Shown: piece by piece, positions 35,532-48,100 of the stretch
How positions within the stretch are numbered: position 1 is the first letter of the stretch
Layout of the letters: each line of letters begins with the position of its first letter
NCBI GenBank assembly: GCA_914767715.1
Contig: OU612069.1
Span: 6,696,001-6,760,000 of the forward strand
DNA from: Membranipora membranacea
Lineage: Eukaryota > Bryozoa > Gymnolaemata > Cheilostomatida > Membraniporidae
Reading direction: 5' to 3'
Length of the DNA stretch: 64,000 bases
Notes under the pieces: generated by a model
Told to the model about the DNA's origin: nothing
The model's database searches: none
What the model saw: only the letters and a program-made list of their open reading frames with translations
Made by a program: the position numbers and the translations under genes

Positions 35532-38500
35532 ATCAAAAAGTAGTGCCACATAAACTTTCCCCATATGATAATTGATAGGGATGGGCACATGCTCTCATTT
35601 TATCAAAGTTTCAAGCTGTTCAGTGTTCACATTTGTATTGATATATCAATTGACTTTAGGGCATTTCTTGCGCCTACTGGTATATTATTATCATGTTGAC
35701 AATCGCAGGAGGCCTTCTAGGGTTGTTGATTGTGAATGCCAATGTTTTGTGGGTTAACATATGCAAGAATAACATCTAACATCTAAACTTTTTAGTATTT
35801 TCTACTGATTCAATTTTTTTTTGGACAGTTTATTGTTCTCACCTCGTCGATTATTCATAATTATTCATTCCAATGCTTTGCATCCTATTCAGGTATCAGT
35901 GAACTTTTGTTCAATGCAGGTATTCCTACTGTGGATTAACGTGTATATCAGTTATATTTAAGAGTACAATGAGTACGACTTGTTTTTTAAAATAAACAGC
36001 TTTCAATTCATTTCCAAAACATGATCAAAAGGTTTATCACTCGACAAATAGGCTGAGCACTAGGTTCATGTTGATGCACTGATCTTACATCTTGTCATAT
36101 ATCATTAGATGATACATTTGGTTGTCGGTTGCCACTGAACTGTGTGGGTGAGTCCGGTTGAGGTTGGTGAGAGGGTCGGTCTACCTCTGTATGTCCGAAA
36201 CAAGAAGTGTCATTTGTATAGCGCACACATACATATTGAGGTTTGATCACAGCAATGAACTCTCTCTTCATTGATCACAGAATGGTTTCTCAGGCATTGT
36301 GTTTAGCAATGGCAGGCAAATTTACAAGTTGGTTTATCCCTGTGTTAAGCTTCTTATGGCTCATAGAGGGTTGCAGTTAGGTGGGAATCGGTGCTGCTAG
36401 TACACACTTTTTGGTTAGTGAGGTCCAAGACTACTATCCTGGTTAGTAGTTTGTACAAGGCAGTTCAATAATTTTTAGAAATTAGTACAAAGCAGCTTAC
36501 CAATTGATAGAGGATTATAGTACGATGGCACTGCTTGCATAAACTTTGCTAATATTGAACCCTCCTTGCTATAATCATCACCATGGTAGTATCATTGCTC
36601 GTAAAGAGTTAGTTATTTTTTTATTTCTCATCTAAACAAAACTCCCTGTCCAGTGGTACAAATTATGACTCTGTAAGACCTGTGAGAGTATTTGTGTTCA
36701 GATATATACAAAATAAGTCTAGTTGTACACTTTTTTGTGTGTTTCAATACCTCATCAATCATTTCTGTTATTGCTGGGTGGTTAAAAGTGATATAGATAG
36801 ATCAGGAATCTTGTTTAGAAGAAGTTTATTTAAACTTTCCTTCTACACCCTTTAGATTTTAAGATAATTTGATATCAATTTTTACAACCCCTTATCATTT
36901 TTAGGAATTTCAACAAGAATAGCTAACCAGAGGGATTATATAGATGACACACTAAGGGTTAATCTACGCTCCTTGGGATTTTTTAGCGTGGATGGCTTTC
37001 ATTAGCTGTTTGTTGGCTGAAGATGTTCTGGGCATGGAGCGCAAGCTCTGTATTTTATGGAATGTGGGTAGAGAGAGGCAAGGGTAAATCAAACCAAGGA
37101 GTAACCGCTTCCCCTGTTACTTCTTGATCAAACAGACCTATAGTTCAATGACACAATAGAACTCGTTTGTACGCAATGTCTGATGGTCACTGTAAATTCT
37201 AAATATATCAATGCAGGCGATAATATTAAGCTGATAGCTTTGAAAGATTATCTGCTACAAGACTGTCCAGGCAATTATTTATCGCTCTAAATCTTAACTG
37301 ATGTAATGGCCCTACAAGCCCCTAATCTGGCAACCCAGCCGCCTGTCTAAGCTACCGGTCTCATATATAACAGAATAAATATCAGTGTGGGTATTCCTTT
37401 GGCAGGAATTTGTTGAAATGATTGGAACAAGGAGTAAAAGTACTCCTTGATTGGAACTCCAGACTATAGCTGCATTGTGGAAAATTCTAGGAAATGTATT
37501 TGGTAGACCACATGGAACTGATGCATCGATGTTGTTTTGCCCGTTACTAGCCACATCACTCAATTACATGCAATTGATTTGAAATTAAATGTTAAAAAAA
37601 TTAAACCTTTTTAGTTGAAAATTGTATTAATCTGGAGTAGGTTGGTGAAATCAGTCTTGATATTCATTGATAAACCTTTAGGTTGAAAGAACTTTCAACA
37701 CACCAAACTTTTCAATGCATGCATTCAATGGCTACAATGTAAAGTTCAATCTGCCTGATCACTTTCAATGGGATTAGCTTATTGAATTGAACAAGATTCT
37801 CAGTGTCTATTTGCCAATTGTTTACCTTTTACTTGACATCAACATCTTAGCCAAGCATCTGAGTTCAAGCATAATTGGATGGATTGTTGTTATCCAAGTT
37901 GTTTACCCATGAAGTCATAATCAAGATAAGCCAGTCAGAATGTTAATTTTGTTGACATTGGCATTTGATGTAACTGAAAAGATGTCTTTTGTTTGATGGT
38001 ATAGTTACATCTTTGTTGTCTCTGATAATGTCCTGTATTTATGCTGCGTGTAATGATTTAGTGTTGTGTCTCGATGGTGAGTTATATTGGGAGAATTCTT
38101 ATGAGTTGGATAGTGTGAGATGTTAATAAGGAAAGAGTGAGCTGATAGAATTGCTACTTTTATTCTCGATCCCAATATCACAACTGACGATAGTTAGGGG
38201 AACATTACATTATATATGATACAAATTAGTGATGCACAGCATTAAAAGGAAACATTATTAACATACCAGGGAGATTAATTGCTCATTATTTTTAATTAAC
38301 ACAATCTACTTATAAATGAATCATGAGGGTCCGGACATTCCTCTGGTAATGAAACCTTAATCAAAATGTCAATATCCAGATATAACACATTCATAGGCAA
38401 CCTGCACAGAACTTAAAAGGTACCAGTAGATTTAAAAATGGTTAACCCTTTGGGTAAACACACAGATTATCGTAATGAGCTAGCAGCAGTTTATCAAGAG

Positions 38501-40080
38501 CTGAGCCAGATACAACCACTGTATGTTGTGTCTGGCTCAGCTCTTGTAGTTGACCAAGTAGCAGAGGAAAATCAATGAAACATGGTTGCAAATACCGGAT
38601 AATAAGGGCGCAAGAGATTTTTTTGCAAAGCAATCTCATTTTTGGCATAGTTACTCTGTACTATGATAAGCTTGGAAGCAGAGTTTGGTGAAATAATTTG
38701 ATGAAAATATACAAATGGAATTTGGTCAACCATCTAGTATTTTTCATAAAAGGTTAAAACTTCCCGCCCCCTCACTCTTCTGTCAAAGAATGATCATGAT
38801 TGTACTTTCACCAAAACAACCATCATTGTAAACATGTACATTCGCAAAATTTAAAACTCATCGCATTCATTATCAGCAGCAAAAGACAGGAAGTTAGGTC
38901 AGCTTACGATGACATCCTGTCTCTCTAATTCCACAAGTGTGTCATGATGACTTGTTACAAGTGCAATGGAATGTGTGTGTAGGATTAACTACCAGCGACA
39001 ATTAATTCGATAATTAAAAATTTTGACAAGGAATATTGAGGTAATTAAGTCATTATGCCTGTTAAAGGCTAACCTCCCTGCTTGTGGCACACAAGCTGAC
39101 AGCTTAAAATGTATTACTGTAAACGTTAGTGTCTTGTCACTAGCCTAACATTTAAATACTATCTGTACTAGTGCCAACACCTGCTAGGGAACTACCATCC
39201 AAGAGTGAGAGAGAAAAATGCCACAATTGCTTCCTGTACACCATATAACTGAGATGGCTGGGAATGATAAAGTTTAACATCAAGAGCTCCTTTGTAGACA
39301 GGTAATGAATGTATACCAGGTTTACAATAGATTTACTTTTGCCTCTCTCTACCCACATACCATAGCATTCAGAGCTAAATCCTTGCTCAGAGCCATTCAA
39401 TCTCAAAAATCCCAAGGAGCGTAGATTAAGACTATGCCAATAATCAGTATTAATACTGCATGCTTTGACACCAAGTATGTTTTCTAGCATCAGTCAGCAT
39501 ATTTTCGGTAGTTCTGTGGAGAATATGGCCTCATTCGCATATCACTTTTCTCCACTTAGGCATGTAGGGCGATTAATACAAAGTAGATCCTCGCTCAACT
39601 GGTGAGCGATGTTGTACTTTTTTATTAGTAGCAAAGTTTTTTTGTGATAATTCTGCTAGCATAATTTAGCTGATGTATTCTATTTATGCAGTTGCTGCCT
39701 ACCTTCTCAGATTGCACAAGATATAGCTTAGGGTAGGCCTACAGTACAACACAGAAGAGTTGAACATAGGTATTTTGTCGGCTCATCATACTCAATACTA
39801 AGAGTTTTCTGTGCTTAAAAAAATTGTGAGGAGGACAATTCGAATGGAATGCTTTCATTGTAGCAGCTAACTTGCCTGGTCATCTAAATACAAACTCATT
39901 GAATACAATGTCAATCCAATTATATAATATTGACTAGAACTGGGCTAGAACTGTAAAGGATTATACTATAACAATACAATAGCAATAAAGAATGTAGTTT
40001 ATTTGGCAGGCAGGGTTAATTATACAATAATGTTGCTGGTCGGGTAATGATATATGGGGCATGAAACTCAGTGTATGTCC
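35532..40080. other. Gene-poor stretch with a dispersed inverted repeat
   Basis: No supported exon. 36955-37090 and 39340-39430 are inverted relatives (TAATCTACGCTCCTTGGGAT ... GTGGGTAGAGAGAGGCAA). Mini-hairpins built on CCAAGGAGTA/TACTCCTTG occur at about 37090 and 37425. Confidence 0.45.
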
Positions 40081-40945
40081 TGAAAATCTGAGGTCTGTAG
40101 CTCAATAATTGCTTATTATGCCAGCTACAAAAGAAGCTTTCTCTAAAGCATCACAAATCAGTAAAATAATGTGTAGGCACATTTTATTTTTAGCAGCAAC
40201 ATGGCTTCGAATGGTCTGACACCACAAATTTGTATATCATTGGATTGCTCATCTTCTGAGGAACACAGTGGTTACTTTCTTTAGTAAACAAGGAAAATAT
40301 CTATTAACATATCGAAAGCTTTATGGAAAACAGTTAAAATATGATATAAATTGCTGCCCTGCTGCCGGCTTATGTATGCAATTATTCCATTTTCATGGGG
40401 GCAAAGAAATTCACAGTTTGTGAGTGTGTCCTGAAAATCTGAGGTCTGTAGCTCAATATTTTCTTATGCCAGCTACAATAGAAGCTTTTTCTAAAGCATC
40501 ACAAATCAGTAAACAATGTGTAGCCAAATTATCTTTTGAGCAGCAGCATAACTTCTAGAGGTCTGACAGCACAAATTTTTATATCATTGGATTCCTCATC
40601 TCCCGAGGAACATGTGTTAATTTTTTTAGTAAAACAGGAAAACATCTTCCAACATTTTGAGAGCTTTAGTGAAAACAGTTTGAAAATGATAAAATTGCTG
40701 CCCTGCTGCCGGCATATGTATGCAACTACTCCATTTTCATGGCGGGCATTTTTTGAGTATGATCTGAAAATTTGAGGTCTGTAGCTCGACAACTTATTTT
40801 GTTTGCAACAAAAAAGGATTCCTCTTCACAATCATTATGATTTATAGCCATATTGAGAGTTTAAAAAATTTGGCACCAACTCGAACCCAGAGCTCTGCGT
40901 TGACGAAATAGAGAATTATCCACTGAGCTACACAGACATGTTGTA
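40081..40945 (-). mobile_element. Tandem SINE array with tRNA-like head
   Basis: The block TGAAAATCTGAGGTCTGTAG recurs at 40081, 40432 and 40764, giving body units of 351 and 332 bp, then a minus-strand tRNA-like head (40868-40945: GTGTAGCTCAGTGGATAAT as A box, GGGTTCGAG as B box). The same family lies on plus at 13215-13930. The short open frames across the body are not genes. Confidence 0.75.
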
Positions 40946-41024
40946 TCAAAATAAGAGTGTCTGCCTTGAATTTAGTGGAGCATGAATTCTGTATTACAAT
41001 AATTACATTACATTACATTATTTG

Positions 41025-41375
41025 TGCACAGCTAAATCATCGCAAATCAATAAAATAATGTAGAAGCGCATTTTCTTTTGAGCAGCAGCATGGCTTCAAA
41101 TGGTCTGACACCACAAATTTTTATATCATTGGATTGCTCATCTTCTGAGGAACATAGTGGTTATTTTCTTTAGTAAACAAGGAAAATATCTACCAACATA
41201 TCGAAAGCTTTACGGAAAACAGTTAAAAAATGATATAAATTGCTGCCCTGCTGCCGGCTTATGTATGCAATTATTCCACTTTCATGGGGGGCAAAGAAAT
41301 ACGCAGTTTGTGAGTGTGTCCTGAAAATTTGAGGTCTGTAGCTTGATAACTTTTTATGCCAGCCACAAAAGAAGT
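41025..41375 (-). mobile_element. Additional SINE body copy
   Basis: Follows the same consensus as the array at 40081 and ends with TGAAAATTTGAGGTCTGTAG at 41332. A short CATTA-type repeat (about 41002-41021) separates it from the array. Confidence 0.7.
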
Positions 41376-41545
41376 TTTTCGCTTTATAATTTATATGAAT
41401 TTTGGCCTTTTCGAGATGTGGAGATAACTCGGATTCACAAAATTACCTTATATGCCCTGAGTACCTTGCCACTACAAAGGATTTAGATGCGTCTAGTGAT
41501 GCTGTAAATTAAAATCATAACACCCTTACCCGTTTGTTTTCACAG

Positions 41546-41841
41546 AAAAAGTCCTCAGGAATTATGTACGGAGCAGTTTGGTGGATGATTTCCTGCGCAT
41601 TCGGCGATTACTGAAGAAATCCCCATCCTCTATCGCGCTACGAGCTGCCTACAAAGACATAAAGAAAAAAATATCACCACACATTATAAGTGCTAAACAG
41701 GGGTTATTGAGTAAGATAGAGAAAATAGAACAAGCCAATATCCAATCTATCGGATTCACCATTGGCTTGCCTCAGGAAGACAAGCAGGTTGTGGCTCACA
41801 AAGATGATATCGCTTTATTGAATCATTATGTTTTATCATAG
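41546..41841 (+). CDS. Terminal exon, charged helical domain, possibly of the transposase-type gene
   Basis: TTTTCACAG acceptor, two bases, then VLRNYVRSSLVDDFLRIRRL and on to a TAG at 41839-41841 (97 codons). The peptide is strongly helical and basic (LRRLLKKSPSSIALRAAYKD-like, then SAKQGLLSKIEKIEQ). The entry phase needs one base from the previous exon, as left by the donor at 23096, so it may be the 3' end of the gene starting at 14 kb, with the TTAA element and SINEs inside an 18-kb intron. That link is inference. Coding status itself is well supported by frame and acceptor. Confidence 0.55.
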
Positions 41842-44524
41842 TTATCAAGCTATATAGCATATCAGCTAGCAAGAATCAACTCTCTTTGGTATTCTTTGGT
41901 GTTTATGACAGCGCCTATCGCACATTATCTTGTGCGCGACATGATTTTTATTTTACATAATGAAAACCAGGAGCATTATTGTCTCAGTATCAGTATCAGT
42001 TTGCCTTTTTGTCACCGTTACCATCCCTATGATAATATCATGGTGTAAACTTACATACCTGTCGATTTTTCGCAATTAGAATTGGGAATTCATGTCCATA
42101 ACTTCTTACTCTCTCATAAAGACTTACAATCAACTAGATTCAGTGTCTTCTCCATGCCATTTCCTACAGTATATTTATAGTATGTGATTATAAGTAGAGT
42201 TGAAAAACAATATATGGGCTACTGCCAATCACAGAGTCACACATGATCAGACTTTCAATCAACTACATTTAGCCTTACTCACTGGATCGATGCCCATGCC
42301 ATTTACTTGATACATATTTAGATGTAGTTTTTTATTATCATGATCTAGAGCACAGAGAATGGAATTTGATTCCATCTCCCTGTCGATAGAGTTGGGCAAA
42401 CACTATTTTTGGCTACCGCCGCCAGACAGATTCAAGTTTTGTCTACAAGTACAACTGCCAACTTTCTTTATCGATTGCTTTGCTGTTAGATACCAATCAT
42501 AGCTGTAAATAGTTTGTCACTTCTCTGATACCACATACAAGAATAGAAATAAAAATTTAGTACTACCTACCAGCCGTGTGCTCCAGAACTGAACTCTTCT
42601 TCTAGTTGAATGATAAAATTACAGCATACAAAGAAAGAACTCCATGCTGATGAGTGATGATGTTTGCAGCTGATAGAGTATCTATAACACGATTATTGTC
42701 ATCTGATTGTCCATATATTACCTAAATTATTACTGCAGCACTTTGGCTGCTGCACTGAGCCTCAAATTATAATGTTATCTAAGGTCTTTATCCTAACAGC
42801 CATTTATTTTAGCTGGAGCATTACTTGCTGCTGGCAACTAACAAGGTCATCTCCTTGACTGTACACTGTGACTGCGCAATGTACTTATAATGTAACTTAT
42901 AATGTGATTGACATCAAGTCGATGGACTAACATTCAGTGCAGCCAAGTATAGGCTCGGCAGTTTGACCAATGAGATTTGGATGTTATAATAGACTGCAGT
43001 TTTGTATTAGATAATTTTTTCAACTTGAACCAGTTAGCTGAAATGGCTTAGCGGTAGAGCGCAGGACACCTCCAATCTTACTCAAGCAGACATGGGTTCG
43101 AACACGGGCCATGACAAAATTTTTCCTCATGTTGTGCAATAAAACACAAGGGTGCACAACTCATGTATGTTCAGTGTATTAATCATTTTACTAAAAAGCA
43201 ACACAAGTGCCAGCCTGCCTTGACTAACCCATATATTTGAATTTTAGAAAATGTCAATAGAACAAACCTTGTGGATGAAAATTGATACCATCTAAATGTT
43301 TCCTCTAAGAGTGAGGTGACAATTTCCCCGACCCTCTGAAAAGACATTTATATTGCTTGATGCAGCCCTTGTTATAAAAAAAACCCCAGCATGCTCCTCA
43401 TAAACCACAATTGTGTATTTTGTTCATTTGGTGACTTTTGATCATAATCTTCATCATAATACTGAACTACCCTTGTTTATGATAGGAAATCCTTTGTGAC
43501 TTAAGAAATGGAAATACCTCCCCGGGAATCCCCAATATGGAATTCCCCTGGATTTCCCATATGCTGGAGGCCTGTTTTAATTTATATATAATATCATTTT
43601 ATTCCGTCGTGTGTTGTGTGAACCAACCAGCAAGGCGATCCCAAACTGTATGATAATATTACAAACAACATAAAGAAGATTACAAACACTTGAGTGCACT
43701 CACTTTTGAATTTTTGGAAAGAAAGCAGATTCTTGCGGATTGCATTGCGTAATACGTGAGCGCTAATTACTTGGGAGACAAACATTATATGCCAGTCGAA
43801 GGTTGCAAATGTAAATTGTGTGCTGGGCTAAACTTGGCAGTTGAGAATGTGTTTGCCTTGGATCTGCATGATATATAGATTTTGCTAAGTATGAGTAAGG
43901 AGGGCATAATTCCAGATGTTTTAATTCACTGAGTGGGTATCTATTTTGGGTTGTTGATCGAATCCCCAACCATTATTCTTAACTGACACTGTCCTTCTCT
44001 TCTACGGTTTCAAGCCAAAAACTGCATTAAGGTGAACTGATAACTCTAACAAAACCTTTGCCTGTCACAGAGAATATCGTATCTACTGTTGAAGTCACAA
44101 TAACAGTGAGCTTCCCAAAGTAAATAATCCGTCATTTCTGCATATGGTTTGCCTCACATTGGGTCCTCATCCAGTGAACCAAAGGGACCTACTTGAGATA
44201 AAAAGAAATGCATAAAAGATTATTTTGCCTCTGGTGCCAGAATATAGAAATTGCCCCTCATGGGTGCTTCAGAGATGCTTTTTAAACATTATTCAGTTAT
44301 TCCTCCTAAAAAATCCTCCTCAAAGACGATTATCCCTTTTAACAAAATAACACAACGCCATGACATGACGTCACGCTGAAACAATAATTTTCAGAATCAG
44401 TGTTTGATCAAATTTCCAATGATATATAAAATGTTCAAATCGGTTCACATTGGAATCATATCCTTAACGCCACCGTGCTCTGCTCAAGTTATCCTCTAAC
44501 TCTTACTTGAAACTACTGTCAGTA
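41842..44524. other. Gene-poor stretch with a tRNA-like segment
   Basis: No supported exon. Holds a plus-strand tRNA-like segment at about 43030-43112 (TGGCTTAGCGGTAGAGCGC and GGGTTCGAACACG), which includes a long variable-arm-like insert and a T run after it; it may be a SINE head. Confidence 0.45.
43030..43112 (+). repeat. tRNA-like segment
   Basis: A-box-type TGGCTTAGCGGTAGAGCGC and B-box-type GGGTTCGAACAC about 40 nt apart, followed by CAAAATTTTT. Stems do not pair well enough to call a tRNA gene. Confidence 0.45.
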
Positions 44525-44699
44525 CAGTTCACTTAATTCAAATTTCTGGAGACCACAAAAATTTGTTCTAATTAAGCAGAGTTTGAAATAAGTGACATGA
44601 GAATGCATTAAGTTGAGATCTGACTATAGGGACCAATTTTCCTTGTCTGAATTACCAGGAATTTTGAATTACAAAGTTTGAATTAACCAGCTTACACTG
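44525..44699. mobile_element. Pogo/Tc1-like MITE
   Basis: Ends CAGTTCACTTAATTCAAA and the inverted AATTAACCAGCTTACACTG, both bounded by TA (44523-44524, 44700-44701). The CAGT terminus, TA duplication and AATTCAAA subterminal motif suit a Tc1/mariner (pogo) derivative. 175 bp, non-coding. Confidence 0.5.
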
Positions 44700-44701
44700 T
44701 A

Positions 44702-45137
44702 ATTTCTTTTTTTCTGACTCCTTGATAGGTTTACAAAAATGACACTCTAACGAAGTCCTTCCCTGACCATTGAATGTGTTGCAGGTAATATCCAGACTAA
44801 AGAATAATACTACAGAGACAAATTAACCCTGCCACCATTTATTTTGCATAATCTAGCTAGAGAAAAAGAAGAAAACTTAGAAATCGGAAAACATCATGTT
44901 TTAAAAAGAATCTAACTATTGTATATGGTTAATAAAAATATTAAAAAGTTTGAATACATATCTGACTTCTGTCTATTAAACAAAGCATTCAAAACAACTA
45001 GAGAAAGGAACCCATCATAGAACTCTCTTTATCAAGTTAATGATAATAGTAATGTGTAGTTAGTAAAAACATAGTTGTTTGTAGAATGTCATGACAAAGT
45101 TGTCATAGGGATGTCAGTCAATCCTTGAGCATCCTAT
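44702..45137. other. 3' flank of the ROCO-caspase gene
   Basis: AT-rich, with no exon or repeat recognised. A minus-strand AATAAA-type polyadenylation signal would be expected here; TTTATT occurs but cannot be assigned. Confidence 0.3.
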
Positions 45138-45163
45138 TCAAAATAAATGCAAGTTTGTGTTAC
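45138..45163 (-). CDS. Possible terminal mini-exon of the ROCO-caspase gene
   Basis: After the donor at 45909 (one base left), the acceptor CCGCAG at 45169-45164 opens GT AAC ... and reaches TGA at 45140-45138, in the correct phase, giving a nine-codon tail. Such short exons can occur by chance. Confidence 0.35.
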
Positions 45164-48100
45164 CTGCGGATGTATAAATATAAATCAAGACAATAACTCA
45201 AAGTATCCAATATCTGATAGGGAAATAATCTAACCTTGTAAAATAATCTTAATCAAACTGAAGCATGATACACATGGGATTGTAGTGTAATATAGGAATG
45301 AAGCTCTACTGTCTACCCTAAGCATTATGTTGATAATAAAGTTAAGTATGAATAGAAAATGTAAGGAGCAAAAAAAACGTGTAGACATTTTCTATATTAG
45401 TCATTACACCAACTTGCTCCCTGAACTGATAGCAGATTACTATAAAAATGGTAGAAAATATGTATGGGTGCCTTTTACGGTATAATGTTAGCCCATTGTA
45501 AGAATGTGATTGAATATGATGATGGTGCGCTATTACATTCACCAAGTACCCTTGTCTTGTTGTATGAGTGCAACCACTGTGAGCGGATGGTAGTTATGTA
45601 TGTGTGACAGTCCACTTATAATACTCAGCAGACTGGACTACACGCCCCCCTCGTTTTATCACTCTGACTTCTTTCTCTACAAGTAGAAAAAAATCTGATA
45701 ACAACAGATAGAGATTATTAAATTAGCAGATCAATTCTACTGACAGCATTCAGGATTATTTTGGATATAATTATATACATTATGAAGTTATCGTCAGATG
45801 CCCTGCTCATCCATAATAATATCTTTAACTTGCCTCATTTATAGTACTAGTACATGGGTAAAAAAATACAGTATCATATAAGCATCCAAATAAGAGGAGT
45901 GAGCTTACCTAGAAGTGGTTCAATCCTTGTAACCACCTGGTTTGGCACATTCGCAAACATCTCAGGTGAGTTCTGAATTTGGACTCCAGGTAGCAGATAC
46001 AGTTTTCTCAGATTAGTGAATGTGCAGACAGTTTTAGGCATCTGAGAGACATAAGAGGCAGCAGTGGGAGCTGCAGCAGCACCTCTGTTCAGGTTCTGAT
46101 CTGTTCTCTCCACTCCATATCTTGTCACTGATTCTCTTACCTGCAATTTTGATGGTTGAAAATGGTAATGCATCATCTGTAAGAGTTTGAATGACTTCAT
46201 GATTGGTTAAATGATTTCAGAGAGTGTAAGGTTGAATTATATTTATGGAATATTAGAGGTGAGAATGACTCCGATCAAGAGATTTACTTCAATTGATGCA
46301 TCAGTAGTTTAGAGTAAGTTGGGTTAGTCAGTTGCATTTATAGGCACTTAACCGTTTGTGTCCATGAAGAAATATCTCAATATAACAAGGAACTTATGCA
46401 AGACTTACTATTTCAGCCAGAGATACAACATCATGCCTATGTCCCAGGGTGTATAAGGTCGCCACCAAAGCCCTGATGAAGGGTGATCCAACGCCAGGGT
46501 TCCTTGGTGCAGCAAAAGCTACAATAGAAATTACTCTATGATACATAACAAATCCATTGACCCATTAATACCTAAGGTGGCTGTAGTTCTGCTGTAATTT
46601 TATTATGGAAGAATTCTTGAAATAATCTTCAAATGATAATACGAGGGATAGTCCCCTCTAGTGCGATGGAATCATGACTGTACTGTACTGACTGTACTGT
46701 ACAACCCCAAACAACTGCCACTTCTAAACTTATATTGCTGTTTAAGCTGAATTTTTCTGCTGTTGAATACTCACAATCAAAGCTGGACTGCATAATGATC
46801 ATATCTGATACAGATATGTCTTGTGTATCATTGTCCACTTCAAAGTCATTAGAACTCGGCATTGTCAAAACTTGAGTGCTGCTATCAGTTTGGGGAGCTC
46901 TAACAGCTGCTGTTCCAGTAGTGAGGTCGTCTCTCAACATTTCCCGATTACCTTTTTGAAAAAACGCGGATATGATCATCAGCTGCAAGACTTAGTAGAT
47001 ATGCTATAAGCCTGTACTGTATTGTATCAATTTCTTGATTTTATAAGCTAACTGTCTTGTTGTTTATGTCCTTTCAGTTTCAACTTCAGACCTAATGTTA
47101 TAAGCTACATTCTACTTAAAAACAAAATCTGGTGCTGCTGCCTGATATTATTTCTCATTCAAATTTAACAATACTTACTGCCAGCACATGCTTGTATGAT
47201 CACAATCTTTGGTCGGCCTCTCATCACCGAGAAGTTCTTAGGAGAGAGTAGATTGTAAATATCCGTTAGTCTGATGAAGACTCTGTCAGAGCCAATAATA
47301 CAGCCCTCGTCTCCATGACTGGTCAGAACGAGTACAAACGCCCCCATATGCTTGTGTACTGATTGACCGACTTGATCTGTTAACTGTGTCTCGCAGTGTA
47401 TGGCTTCGATGATTTCCTAGTAAAAAAAAACTTACGTAAGTCCTCCATAAAAGGTTTAGTTTCTCAAATTATTGACTGAGATAGTTTACTGCATTGATGT
47501 CATAGAGCAGTTACCCTGGAGCGTGGTCTGATATTGTCAAGGAGGGATGATTCTAAAGCCTGGTCATTCGTCACAATCAATCGTACATGTAAACAATTCA
47601 CAGATTGTAAATGTTCAGCTTACCCTTGCAGTGTAGGTTTTGTGTTCACCTACAGTAACAAACCCTAGTTTGTCAAGCATACACTTGATATTCTGATAGT
47701 CATGTTCAGAACCACTCCTTGTCTGGTTGTAGTCGTTAGAGACAATCAGAGCACGTCCTCGGCATTCTGTCATCTGGTAAACAGTCTGAAAATAATCAGA
47801 AAACGAAGCCTTGATGATATTTGAACTATTTTGTTGCCTCATAAGCTTTAAGATCTGAGAATTGTACCAAGGAACTTCCGAACCACAGCTGTAATTATTC
47901 ACTTCATAGACACAGCCTTCTAAGTTTGTGTGAAGACATGAAAATATCGATCAAAATCATAACAAAGTAGCAGCTTTATAAACCTGGCTTTCAGGGATTA
48001 AACTCTGATCTGCTTGTTGTGGTTCCATATCTATCTGGGGTTGCCTTCTTTTCATGATCTCCACTACATCCTGAACTTCGGACATCTGGATCTCTGGTAT

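Noticed and set aside
40529-40792. Opposed open frames at 40.5-40.8 kb
   Set aside because: They lie in SINE body sequence repeated elsewhere in the window.
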